Assembly (NCBI GenBank): GCA_049515175.1 | Contig: JBEKUI010000130.1 | Location: forward strand, 1-12,120 | Direction of reading: 5' to 3' | DNA from: JACQNR01 sp049515175 | GTDB taxonomy: Bacteria; Acidobacteriota; Terriglobia; UBA7540 | DNA: 12,120 nucleotides | Shown: piece by piece, positions 1-7,386 of the stretch | How positions within the stretch are numbered: the first letter of the stretch is position 1 | Layout of the letters: each line of letters begins with the position of its first letter | Notes under the pieces: model-generated | Told to the model about the DNA's origin: nothing | The model's input: only the letters and a program-made list of their open reading frames with translations | Databases searched by the model: none | Made by a program: the position numbers and the translations under genes

Positions 1-1052
1 GCGGGCGCGGTGCTGGAGTTTTCCACTTACCTTGGGGGAAGCGGCAACGAAAAGGCTCGCGGGCTGGTGCTCGACTCCCTGGGCAATGTGTACGCGGCCG
101 GCGAAACCTTCTCGGAAGATTTTCCGGCGGCGCGCGGCCTGCAACCCAGTTACGGCGGTGGCGCCTTCGATGCTTTTCTGGCGAAAGTGGCGCTGGGCGA
201 TTCGCCCGTTCTGTATGTATCTCCAACCCAGCTTGATTTTGGCGAGCAGCTTGTCGGGACGGTGAGCCCGCCCCAGGCCGTGACGCTCACCAATACCGGC
301 ACGGCGGCGCTGGAGCTGAGCGGCGTGAGTGTGAGTGGCGAGTTCACCCAAAGCAACGACTGCGCCACGAGTTTGGACGTCAATGCCAGTTGCTCGGTCC
401 AGATCAGCTTCACGCCGCAAACGACGGGTGAGCGGGCGGGCGGCTTGACGGTCACCAACAGTTCGCCGGCGGAGTTGCGCACCGCCGCGCTGGCCGGCGC
501 GGGCACGGATTTCTCGATCGGCGGGTCGCATCTGGAGGCCACGGTCGCGGCGGGCGAGACGGCGAGTTTCACGTTGAGCGCGACCCCGGCGGGCGGTTTT
601 CATGAGAGAGTCTCGCTCGCCTGTAGCGGCGCGCCGAAAGCGGCAAGCTGTCTGGTTTCTCCGGCCTTGGTGGCGTTCGACGGGGCGAGCTCCGTGCCGG
701 TCAGTGTAACCGTTTCCACGCGGAGCGCGCCGCGGCATGGCCGCGCGGGACGCCTCCGGCTCCACGCGGATTACTGGTTCTTCTCTCGGCCTGGCTCCTC
801 GCGGCGATTCTGCTGCGCAAGAACCTGTGCCGCCTCGCCGGACCACTCAGTGCCGCCAGGGCGCGCGCGTCGCTGGGGCTGGCAAGCCTGGCGCTGGTGC
901 TTTTCTGGACGGCCTGCGGAGGCGGCGGAGGCGTCGCACCATCCCCTCCGCCGCTGCCGGAAGGCACGCCGCCGGGGACTTACACTCTCACCCTCACGGG
1001 CAGCTACGACGGCGTCAGCCGCACCGCCACGCTCATCCTGACCGTCCGATAG
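1..1052 (+). CDS. SBBP-repeat / choice-of-anchor D Ig-like surface protein, 5'-partial, apparent frameshift
   Basis: This is the 3' part of a large secreted or surface protein; the frame is open at the left edge. Bases ~16-200 encode an SBBP-type beta-propeller unit (STYLGGSG, then GNVYAAGET and DAFLAKV). Bases ~211-510 encode a choice-of-anchor D / ASH-type Ig-like domain (SPTQLDFGEQLVGT, LTNTGTAALELSGV, CSVQISFTP). Bases ~515-720 encode another beta-rich domain. Past ~720 that frame turns into Arg/Pro-rich nonsense up to a stop ending at 1041. The -1 frame instead gives a sensible tail: a hydrophobic helix from 768 (GLLVLLSAWLLAAILL), a second hydrophobic stretch ending WTACGGGGG, then TYTLTLTGSYDGVSRTATL and a TAG at 1050-1052. 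A one-base loss (mutation or sequencing error) between ~715 and 765 explains this. The likely role is extracellular or structural; the ligand is unknown. Domain assignment is good; the frameshift is an inference from the translation. Confidence 0.72.
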
Positions 1053-1080
1053 CCCTCCCTGCTTGCGCCGGAAGAAAACG

Positions 1081-1109
1081 TTTACTTTCCCACTCGACTG
1101 TGGTAAGAA
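1081..1109 (+). promoter_or_regulatory. Candidate sigma70-type promoter for the symporter-gal unit
   Basis: TTTACT (1081-1086) resembles a -35 box. A 17-base spacer ends in TGG (1101-1103, extended -10 style), followed by TAAGAA (1104-1109). It lies just upstream of the symporter ATG at 1131, so the leader would be very short. The -10 hexamer is poor, so this is only a candidate. Confidence 0.32.
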
Positions 1110-1130
1110 TGCGCGCTTCGGTGCGCCGCT

Positions 1131-2756
1131 ATGCAACCGCAATTTGTCGATTACCTGATCATCGCCATCTATTTTCTTTTTGTCCTGGGTATCGGCTTTT
1201 CTCTGCGCGGGCGGATGAAAACCAGTGAGGACTTTTTCCTCTCCGGCCGCTCAATTCCCGGCTGGATCACCGGCCTGGCGTTCATGTCCGCCAACCTCGG
1301 AGCCCTTGAGGTCATGGGCCACGCCGCCAACGCCGCCAAGTACGGCATGTACGTGAACCACTTCTACTGGCTCGCGGCCATGCCCGCCATGTGCTTCGTG
1401 GGCGTCTTCATGATGCCGTTCTATTACGGCAGCAAAGTGCGCAGCGTCCCGGAGTTCCTCAAGAAGCGTTACGATGAGAAGACGCGCACGCTCAACGCGC
1501 TTTCGTTCGCCGTCATGACGCTCCTGGTCTCGGGCGTGGACCTCTACGCCATGGCGATCCTTTTCCAGCGGCTGCTCCACTGGCCGTTTTGGGCCAGCGT
1601 CGTGGCCTCCGCAACGGTCGTAGCGATTTACATTTACCTCGGCGGGCTCACCTCCTCGATTTACAACGAAGTGCTGCAATTCTTCCTGATCGTTTTTGGG
1701 TTCCTGCCGCTCGCCATCCTGGGCCTGAAAGCCGTGGGCGGCTGGGCGGGGCTCGAATCCAAACTCGCCACCCTGCCCTATCCGGGCTACGGCCACACCT
1801 GGGCGAACATCTGGCACTCCGACATGAACCCCATGGGAGTGAACTGGATCGGAACGATCTTCGGCCTGGGCTTCGTGCTCTCGTTCGGATACTGGTGCAC
1901 GGACTTCCTGGTGGTACAGCGCGGACTTGCTGCCAAGGACATGGCTTCGGCGCAGCGCACCCCGCTCATCGCAGCGATGCCCAAGATGTTCTTCCCGATC
2001 ATGGTGATTCTGCCGGGGCTGGTGGCGATTTCACTCGACCCCACCACCACCCAGTTGCTGGGCGGCCGCTACGACAACGCGTTGCCCGCGATGCTCGGCA
2101 AGTTTTATCCCTCCGGGTTGCTGGGCATCGGGCTCACGGCGCTGCTCGCGAGTTTCATGTCCGGCATGGCGGGCAACGTTACGGCGTTCAACACCGTCTG
2201 GACGTTTGACATCTACCAGACGCACATCAATCCCGGCAAACCCGACGCGCACTACTTGATGATGGGGCGCGTGGCGACGGTGTTTGCGGTGGCGGTGGGC
2301 ATCGGCACGGCCTTCATCGTTCTCAAGTTCAACAACCTGATGGATTACCTCCAGCTCCTCTTCGCGTTCTTCAACGCCCCGCTCTTCGCCACCTTCCTGC
2401 TCGGCATGTTTACGCGCAAGGCCACGCCCACGGGCGGGTTCTGCGGCCTGCTGTCCGGAATCCTCACCGCAGCGGTGCACTACTCCTTGCTCCGCTTCGG
2501 CGTCTTTCACTATCCCAACGCCAAGGAGATGGCGAACAACTTTTATCAGGCCATCTGGGCGTTTTCGGTTTGCTTCATCGTCACGCTGGTCGTGAGCGCC
2601 ATGAGCAGGCCCAAGCCCGATGAAGAATTGGTGGGATTGGTCTACTCGCTGACGCCCAAGCCGCGCAACCAGGATCTGCCCTGGTATGAAAGGCCGGGCA
2701 TCCTGGCCATCATCATCCTGGCGGTCTGCGTGGTTTTGAATATCATCTTCTGGTAG
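1131..2756 (+). CDS. SGLT-type sodium:solute symporter (SSS family), probable sugar importer
   Basis: A polytopic inner-membrane protein of 541 residues, predicted to import a solute, probably a sugar, with Na+. It has about 13-14 hydrophobic segments, starting at residues 7-25 (YLIIAIYFLFVLGIGFSL). Sugar-type SSS landmarks are EDFFLSGRSIPGW (33-45), ANLGALEVMG (54-63), FMMPFYYGSK (93-102), the GGLTSSIYNEVLQ segment in the middle, and a late SFMSGMAGNVTAFNTVW segment followed by FDIY. The length fits vSGLT-like transporters. The ATG at 1131 directly precedes the first helix, but no clear Shine-Dalgarno sequence precedes it. The next gene starts five bases after the stop, and galT and galK follow, so galactose or a close relative is the favoured substrate. 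That is inferred from context, since SSS substrates cannot be read from sequence alone. Confidence 0.9.
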   Translation: MQPQFVDYLIIAIYFLFVLGIGFSLRGRMKTSEDFFLSGRSIPGWITGLAFMSANLGALEVMGHAANAAKYGMYVNHFYWLAAMPAMCFVGVFMMPFYYGSKVRSVPEFLKKRYDEKTRTLNALSFAVMTLLVSGVDLYAMAILFQRLLHWPFWASVVASATVVAIYIYLGGLTSSIYNEVLQFFLIVFGFLPLAILGLKAVGGWAGLESKLATLPYPGYGHTWANIWHSDMNPMGVNWIGTIFGLGFVLSFGYWCTDFLVVQRGLAAKDMASAQRTPLIAAMPKMFFPIMVILPGLVAISLDPTTTQLLGGRYDNALPAMLGKFYPSGLLGIGLTALLASFMSGMAGNVTAFNTVWTFDIYQTHINPGKPDAHYLMMGRVATVFAVAVGIGTAFIVLKFNNLMDYLQLLFAFFNAPLFATFLLGMFTRKATPTGGFCGLLSGILTAAVHYSLLRFGVFHYPNAKEMANNFYQAIWAFSVCFIVTLVVSAMSRPKPDEELVGLVYSLTPKPRNQDLPWYERPGILAIIILAVCVVLNIIFW

Positions 2757-2761
2757 CCATT

Positions 2762-2971
2762 ATGGGACTCGACATCCGCTTGCCGATTGGAATCATCTTC
2801 ACCATCTACGGCGTGATCATGATGGTTTACGGCGCCCTCACCGACCCGCGCATTTTTGCCGAGCGCTCGATGGGAGTGAATATCGACGTTTGGTGGGGGG
2901 GCGCCATGCTCGTCTTTGGCCTCTTCATGGGGGCTCTGGCTCTGCGGGCCTCGCGCGCTAACCGGGCATGA
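2762..2971 (+). CDS. Small two-helix membrane protein between symporter and galT
   Basis: A 69-residue protein of unrecognised family. It has two hydrophobic segments, about residues 8-27 (PIGIIFTIYGVIMMVYGALT) and 44-62 (WWGGAMLVFGLFMGALALR). They are joined by a short polar loop and followed by a basic tail (RASRANRA), so both ends would face the same side of the membrane. It starts five bases after the symporter stop, and its TGA overlaps the galT ATG (ATGA at 2968-2971), so translation of the three genes is probably coupled. The tight placement suggests a job connected with the transporter, for example as an accessory subunit. That is inference, and no catalytic residues are evident. Codon use looks like its neighbours. 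Confidence 0.75.
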   Translation: MGLDIRLPIGIIFTIYGVIMMVYGALTDPRIFAERSMGVNIDVWWGGAMLVFGLFMGALALRASRANRA

Positions 2972-3942
2972 CGGAACTCCGCTGGAATCCCACCGTTCGC
3001 GAATGGGTCTCCACCGCATCGCATCGACAGCACCGGCCGCAGATGCCCACCGACTGGTGCCCCTTCTGCCCGGGGTCGGGGCGCGTCCCGGACGACTACG
3101 ACGTTTACATCTATCCCAACGATTTTGCGGCGTTTTCGATTCCCCCGCCGGAACCGGCCATCCGGGGCGATGACTTCTATCGCGTCGGGCGGTCGCTGGG
3201 GAAGTGCGACGTTGTCCTCTACCACCCGGACCACACAACCTCACTGCCGCAGCTCCCCCTGGACCACATCGTGAAGCTGGTCCGGCTCTGGCGCGCGCGC
3301 TTCAGTGAGCTGAAGGCGATGCCGGGGATTCGTTACGTGTTGATCTTTGAAAACAAGGGCGCGGTGATTGGCGTCACCATGCCCCACCCGCACGGGCAGA
3401 TCTACGCGTTTCCGTTCATTCCACCGCGGGTGGAGAAGGAAATCGCGGCGGCGCGCGCGCACTACCGCCGGCGCCGGCGCTGCGTCTTCTGCGACATTCT
3501 GAAGAAGGAGCGCTGCGACGGCCGGCGCATCGTCGCGGAAAACGAATCGTTCACTGCCTTCATCCCCTTCTATGCCCGCTGGCCTTATGAGGTGCACATC
3601 TTCTCGCGGCGGCATCTCGGCGCGCTCGACGAGTTTCGTCCCGCCGAGGAACGGGCGCTGGCGGAAATCCTCAAGTGGGTCACGCTCAAATATGACAATC
3701 TCTTTCAGTTCTCATTCCCTTACATGATGCTGCTCCACCAGACGCCGGCGCGCGGCAAGTACGGCTTTTTCCATTTCCACATCGAGTTCTATCCGCCGCA
3801 CCGCAGCAAGGAGAAACTAAAATACCTGGCGAGCGTCGAAACAGGCGGAGGAAGTTTCCTGAACGATTCGCTGGCAGAAGAAAAGGCCGAAGAACTTCGG
3901 AACGTCCGGCCGCGCCGTCGGAGCGAGGTCACGAAGGTGTAG
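2968..3942 (+). CDS. galT: Galactose-1-phosphate uridylyltransferase
   Basis: A Leloir-pathway enzyme that exchanges UMP between UDP-glucose and galactose 1-phosphate in the cytoplasm. The protein has 324 residues. It shows the HIT-superfamily active site M-P-H-P-H-G-Q with His140 and His142; the second His should be the uridylylated nucleophile. It also has the metal-binding pair Cys31-x-x-Cys34 (WCPFCPGSG), a second Cys pair (Cys172, Cys175), and the late H-F-H motif (269-271) that supplies metal ligands in Escherichia coli GalT. The N-terminus (LRWNPTVREWVSTASHR) is typical. It is slightly shorter than the E. coli enzyme. The start overlaps the stop of the preceding small gene by four bases, and no independent ribosome site is visible. 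galK follows after ~96 bp. Confidence 0.93.
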   Translation: MTELRWNPTVREWVSTASHRQHRPQMPTDWCPFCPGSGRVPDDYDVYIYPNDFAAFSIPPPEPAIRGDDFYRVGRSLGKCDVVLYHPDHTTSLPQLPLDHIVKLVRLWRARFSELKAMPGIRYVLIFENKGAVIGVTMPHPHGQIYAFPFIPPRVEKEIAAARAHYRRRRRCVFCDILKKERCDGRRIVAENESFTAFIPFYARWPYEVHIFSRRHLGALDEFRPAEERALAEILKWVTLKYDNLFQFSFPYMMLLHQTPARGKYGFFHFHIEFYPPHRSKEKLKYLASVETGGGSFLNDSLAEEKAEELRNVRPRRRSEVTKV

Positions 3943-3953
3943 CGCCTGGCTCG

Positions 3954-4023
3954 CTGTAGCGCCGGTCTATGACCGGCGTCTTTGGGCATTGGAACTTTAG
4001 CCGCTCACCGGGCGGCGCTACAG
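3954..4023. repeat. REP-like nested palindrome in the galT-galK gap
   Basis: An outer inverted repeat CTGTAGCGCC (3954-3963) / GGCGCTACAG (4014-4023) encloses a perfect inner palindrome GCCGGTC-TAT-GACCGGC (3961-3977). The two share bases 3961-3963, so they would form alternative folds. TGTAGCGCC also occurs just upstream at 3938-3946, across the galT stop. The shape fits a dispersed REP-like or mini-mobile element. There is no T-tract after the inner hairpin, so it is a poor intrinsic terminator. Confidence 0.6.
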
Positions 4024-4038
4024 GAACGGACAATCCAG

Positions 4039-5178
4039 ATGATAGAGGACACGTTTAAGATGGTGTTCGGCGCGTCGCCGGATGTGACCGTTCGCGCGCC
4101 CGGGCGCGTCAACCTGATTGGCGAGCACACCGACTACAACGATGGCTTCGTACTGCCCGCGGCCATCGACCGCTTCATCGAATTCGCCGGGCGACGCCGC
4201 GCCGACCGCACCGTGCGCGTGCACTCGACCGACTTCCAGGATTCCGCGGAATTCTCGCTCGATGACATCCAGAAGGATTCCGAACACCGCTGGAGCAACT
4301 ACCTGCGCGGCGTCTCGAAGTTTCTGGAAGCGGACGGCCACCGCCTGGCCGGGGCGGAGATTGTCTTCGGCGGCAACGTGCCGCGCGAGTCGGGACTGAG
4401 TTCGTCGGCGGCGGTGGAAGTGGGCGCCGCCACCTTCTGGCAGCGGCTGATGAGCTTCCATCTCGATCCCGTTTACGTGGTCAAGCTCGCGCGCCGCGCG
4501 GAAAATGAATTTGTCGGTGTGCCCTGCGGAATTATGGACCAGTTCATCTCCGCGCTTGGCCACAAGGATCACGCGTTGTTCCTCGATTGCCGCGACCTGA
4601 ACTACCGGCACGTGCCGCTACGCGGGGACGTGAAGATCGTAGTTTGCAATTCCGGCGTGAAGCGCGCGCTGGCCCAGTCGGAATACGAAGTGCGCCTGAA
4701 GCAGTGCCGGCAATCGGTGGCACAGTTGCGCACGAAGGGCTTGGCGGTGAATTCACTCCGCGACGTCGAGCCCGTGGACCTCGAGACGGGACGCGATGTG
4801 CTTTCCGAGACCCTGCTGCGCCGCGCCCGCCACGTGGTGACGGAAAATCAACGAACGCGCGAAGCCGTCCAGGTGCTCGAAGCGGGCGACGTCGAGCGCT
4901 TCGGCGAGCTGATGAATGCGTCGCACGTAAGCCTGCGTGATGATTACGAAGTCAGTTGCCGGGAGTTGGACACCCTCGTCGAGCTCGCCTGGAAGCAGCC
5001 CGGCACGCTCGGCGCGCGCATGACCGGGGCGGGCTTCGGCGGTTGCACGGTGAATCTGGTGCGCGCGGGCGCGGCGGAAGCCTTTGCCCGTGCGGTCGCC
5101 CAAGGTTACCAGCAAGCCCTGGGGCTGAAGGCTGAGATCTACGTCTGCCAGGCCTCCAACGGGGCGCTCGCCGACTGA
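4039..5178 (+). CDS. galK: Galactokinase
   Basis: Phosphorylates galactose to galactose 1-phosphate with ATP, the step feeding GalT. All three GHMP-kinase motifs are present. Motif 1 is GRVNLIGEHTDYN (22-34), with sugar-binding Glu29 and Asp32. The phosphate-binding GLSSSAA runs 119-125. The C-terminal GARMTGAGFGG starts at 325. The probable catalytic base Asp167 sits in CGIMDQF. I chose ATG 4039 (379 residues, close to the E. coli length) because the in-frame extension back to TTG 3982 runs through the palindromic intergenic element and encodes nothing GalK-like. AGGA at 4022-4025 is a weak, somewhat distant ribosome site. The unit is probably co-transcribed with galT despite the gap. No frameshift or missing residue was seen. 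Confidence 0.94.
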   Translation: MIEDTFKMVFGASPDVTVRAPGRVNLIGEHTDYNDGFVLPAAIDRFIEFAGRRRADRTVRVHSTDFQDSAEFSLDDIQKDSEHRWSNYLRGVSKFLEADGHRLAGAEIVFGGNVPRESGLSSSAAVEVGAATFWQRLMSFHLDPVYVVKLARRAENEFVGVPCGIMDQFISALGHKDHALFLDCRDLNYRHVPLRGDVKIVVCNSGVKRALAQSEYEVRLKQCRQSVAQLRTKGLAVNSLRDVEPVDLETGRDVLSETLLRRARHVVTENQRTREAVQVLEAGDVERFGELMNASHVSLRDDYEVSCRELDTLVELAWKQPGTLGARMTGAGFGGCTVNLVRAGAAEAFARAVAQGYQQALGLKAEIYVCQASNGALAD

Positions 5179-5244
5179 CGAAGTCCCCCCGCTTGCTTTC
5201 CCGAAGTAGTAGAATGACACCCGCTATCATCCCAGGAGGAACTT

Positions 5245-6666
5245 ATGCCCAGTGATTCGAATCTCAATCGACGTGAATTTCTGAAAACCGGCGCCAAGAC
5301 CACCGCCGGCCTGGCGGCGCTTCAAAGCGTCAGCTTCATTACCAACCCGGAGAGGGTCTTCGGAGCCAACGACCGCGTGCGCGTGGCCGTGTGCGGTGTG
5401 CACGGACGCGGGATGGACCACGTCCATGGATACCTGCGCCTGAAGAACGTTGAACTCGCCGCTCTTTGTGACGTGGACGAGAACGTGCTCCGGAAGCGCT
5501 TGGCGGAAGTCGAGAAGACGGGCAAAGCCAAACCCCAGACCTACACCGACGTTCGCAAGCTGCTCGAAGACAAATCAATCGACGCCATCTCCATTGCCAC
5601 GCCCAACCACTGGCACTCGCTGATCGGCATCTGGGCGTGCCAGGCGGGCAAGGATGTTTACGTGGAAAAACCCTGCTCCCACAATCTGTGGGAAGGGCGG
5701 CAATTCGTGCGCGCGGCGGAGAAGTACGGCCGCATCGTCCAGCACGGCACGCAGATCCGCTCCGCTCCGGCCGTCAGGGAAGCCGTGCAGAAGATGCGCG
5801 AGGGGTTGCTGGGTGAGGTCTACCTTGCGCGCGGCCTCTGTTTCAAGTGGCGGAAGAGCATCGGCCACGCGGCAGTGGAAGAGGTTCCGGCGGGCGTCCA
5901 TTATGATCTCTGGACCGGACCGGCGCCCATGAAGCCTTTCACCAAGAACCGCTTCCACTACAACTGGCACTGGATCTGGGACACCGGCAACGGCGACCTC
6001 GGCAACCAGGGCTCGCATCAGATGGATGTGGCGCTCTGGGGGATGGGGCTGCAGTTACCCAACAAGGCGTCGGCCGTGGGCGGCCATTTCATGTTTGACG
6101 ACGACCAGCAGGCGCCCAATACGCTCAACTGCGCATTTCAGTACGACCTCGCGGACGGCAAGCGCCGCATGATCGAATTCGAAGTCCGCCACTGGATTAC
6201 CAACCGCGAAGCGGAGATCGGCTCCGACAGTTTTGGCAAACCCCAGGGACCCATTCCTACCACCGGCCTCGGCGGGCCGGCCACGGGCGACCGGAACACC
6301 ATCGGCAACATTTTCTACGGTTCCAAGGGTTATCTGGCGACCGGCGACGAGGACGTGTGCGCCTACCGCACCTGGATGGGAGAGGATCAGGAACCGGGAC
6401 CGCACGCCCAGGCGGCCGGCGATCACTACGCCAACTTCATTGATTGTGTCGTGAGCCGCAAGAAAGAAAATCTGAACGCGCCCATCGAAGCCGGGCATTA
6501 CGCCTGCGCGCTGGTCCACCTGGTGAACGCTTCTTACCGCCTGGGACGCACCATCAACTTCGATCCCGCGACCGAGCAGGCCATCAACGACGAGGAGGCG
6601 AACCTGCTGCTGCGCGACGGCGACCGCGGCTACCGCGCGCCCTTCGTGGTTCCCGAGAAGGTCTGA
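5245..6666 (+). CDS. Tat-exported Gfo/Idh/MocA-family oxidoreductase
   Basis: A probable NAD(P)-dependent sugar or polyol oxidoreductase of 473 residues. The N-terminus carries a twin-arginine signal (NRREFLKTG, residues 8-16, then a hydrophobic Ala-rich stretch), so the folded, cofactor-loaded protein should leave the cytoplasm. The Rossmann domain follows: VAVCGVHGRG (47-56), acidic strand end LCDVDEN (74-80), ATPNHWH (118-124) and the family EKP motif (141-143). The C-terminal half is the substrate-binding beta-sheet domain. An excellent GGAGG sits at 5233-5237, eight bases before the ATG, unlike the weak sites of the preceding genes. It follows galK by 66 bp and could be separately expressed. 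The substrate is unknown; carbohydrate breakdown is likely from the family and neighbours. Confidence 0.88.
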   Translation: MPSDSNLNRREFLKTGAKTTAGLAALQSVSFITNPERVFGANDRVRVAVCGVHGRGMDHVHGYLRLKNVELAALCDVDENVLRKRLAEVEKTGKAKPQTYTDVRKLLEDKSIDAISIATPNHWHSLIGIWACQAGKDVYVEKPCSHNLWEGRQFVRAAEKYGRIVQHGTQIRSAPAVREAVQKMREGLLGEVYLARGLCFKWRKSIGHAAVEEVPAGVHYDLWTGPAPMKPFTKNRFHYNWHWIWDTGNGDLGNQGSHQMDVALWGMGLQLPNKASAVGGHFMFDDDQQAPNTLNCAFQYDLADGKRRMIEFEVRHWITNREAEIGSDSFGKPQGPIPTTGLGGPATGDRNTIGNIFYGSKGYLATGDEDVCAYRTWMGEDQEPGPHAQAAGDHYANFIDCVVSRKKENLNAPIEAGHYACALVHLVNASYRLGRTINFDPATEQAINDEEANLLLRDGDRGYRAPFVVPEKV

Positions 6667-6726
6667 GTGGGACCGTCTCCGCGCCGCATAAGGCCCGCGC
6701 AGCCCGCGTCGGCCGCGGCGAAAGTG

Positions 6727-6735
6727 TGATAAAAT
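6727..6735 (+). promoter_or_regulatory. Extended -10 promoter for the tRNA-Val gene
   Basis: TGATAAAAT (6727-6735) combines an extended TGn with TAAAAT (five of six to TATAAT). It stands in otherwise very GC-rich sequence, 33 bases before the tRNA start. No convincing -35 is seen. It would drive the broken tRNA and possibly read into the island. Confidence 0.45.
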
Positions 6736-6767
6736 CGCTTTCCTGCGGCCCCCCGCATCGGCCACGT

Positions 6768-6809
6768 AGGCCCGTAGCTCAGCCCGGTTAGAGCGCTACC
6801 TTGACACGG
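6768..6809 (+). tRNA. tRNA-Val(GAC), 5' half only
   Basis: The sequence fits a tRNA from position 1 to about 40. Acceptor strand AGGCCCG is at 6768-6774. TA follows, then a D-arm GCTC (6777-6780) pairing with GAGC (6791-6794) around AGCCCGGTTA. The anticodon stem CTACC (6796-6800) leads into loop TTGACAC (6801-6807) with anticodon GAC (valine), then GG. The expected stem partner GGTAG then becomes GGCGT, and no T-arm or acceptor complement follows. The gene is therefore truncated, which is typical of a recombination or decay point at an island attachment site. It cannot yield a functional tRNA as it stands. Confidence 0.75.
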
Positions 6810-6909
6810 CGTTTGGCCTCATTTTGGCAGCACCTGGCTTTTGAACATAATACCAAGTATTTTCAATAAGTTAACCCAGCTTGCTCTTTGTTGGAGTGTG
6901 TTCAGTTTT

Positions 6910-6979
6910 GCTGGTTTTTTGCCCTTACCAGCCCCTAATCGGCCCCCGGTTATGGGGGGCGGTTTCGGCCACCCGCCCG
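6910..6979. repeat. Cluster of short inverted repeats near the island left end
   Basis: Three adjacent hairpins are visible: GCTGGT/ACCAGC (6910-6915 with 6927-6932), GCCCCC/GGGGGC (6942-6947 with 6955-6960), and GGGCGG.../...CCGCCC (about 6958-6979), the last two being mutually exclusive. They lie in the ~390-base stretch between the broken tRNA and the recombinase fragment. I see no gene there. A terminator or recombinase arm-binding region would fit, unproven. Confidence 0.4.
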
Positions 6980-7203
6980 TTCTGTACTATAAGAAGCCAT
7001 TCGTGAATTAGCTCCCAACCGGCTATAACCAAATGGCTGCTGTGGTACAGCCCGGACTTCTTGTTACTGTTGTTAGCCCGGCGTGACTTAAAACGGGGAC
7101 TGTCTTTCTTTCCATAAGGCGCAGAGAAGCGCGATTGCCTAGCGCAGACGATTGGTAAGTTGTATACTTCCTTCCCAATTGAGAGCCCCTGGGCTCCTTA
7201 GCC

Positions 7204-7365
7204 ATTGAGCAAACCTGTGGGAATCTTACCGGTTACCTCAGTAACGGCGGGCGCATCGAGGTCGAGCAAGAGATGGCCGGACACTCAAACGCCAAAACCA
7301 CTAGACTTTACGACCGGCGAAACGACGATGTGAGCGTGGGCGAAGTGGAGAGGATCGGGATTTGA
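7204..7365 (+). pseudogene. Tyrosine recombinase (phage-type integrase), C-terminal fragment
   Basis: The reading frame ending at TGA 7363-7365 encodes the conserved end of a tyrosine recombinase. TGYLSNGGRIEVEQ is followed by MAGHSNAKTTRLYDRR, with the late catalytic His at 7282-7284 and the Tyr nucleophile at 7309-7311, then SVGEVERI. The frame opens only at 7183, and family resemblance fades upstream of about 7204. The core-binding domain, first catalytic Arg and HxxR motif are all absent, so this is a remnant of about 50 codons and not an active enzyme. Its position just inside a broken tRNA gene fits an island integrase. The next gene's ATG is only 21 bases after the stop. Recognition is from motif memory, but the motif is very characteristic. 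Confidence 0.8.
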
Positions 7366-7386
7366 GTACAATTGAGGTCAAATACC

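Noticed and set aside
737..1228. Separate 163-residue gene overlapping the surface-protein end
   Set aside because: It is low-complexity Arg/Ala/His sequence running over the true C-terminus at 1052 and into the symporter start.
3982..4038. Upstream TTG start for galactokinase
   Set aside because: The extra 19 residues come from the palindromic intergenic element and do not resemble any GalK N-terminus.
5193..5230. Promoter before the Gfo/Idh/MocA gene (TTGCTT with TAGAAT or TATCAT)
   Set aside because: The spacings are about 11 and 26 bases, neither compatible with a normal sigma70 promoter.
6801..7203. Group I intron interrupting the tRNA-Val anticodon region
   Set aside because: The break is in the anticodon stem rather than the loop, no 3' exon (T-arm plus CGGGCCT acceptor) was found downstream, and a recombinase remnant gives a better explanation.
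7023..7205. 60-residue minus-strand open frame in the tRNA-recombinase gap
   Set aside because: No recognisable motif, and no ribosome site or conserved pattern; most likely chance in decayed DNA.
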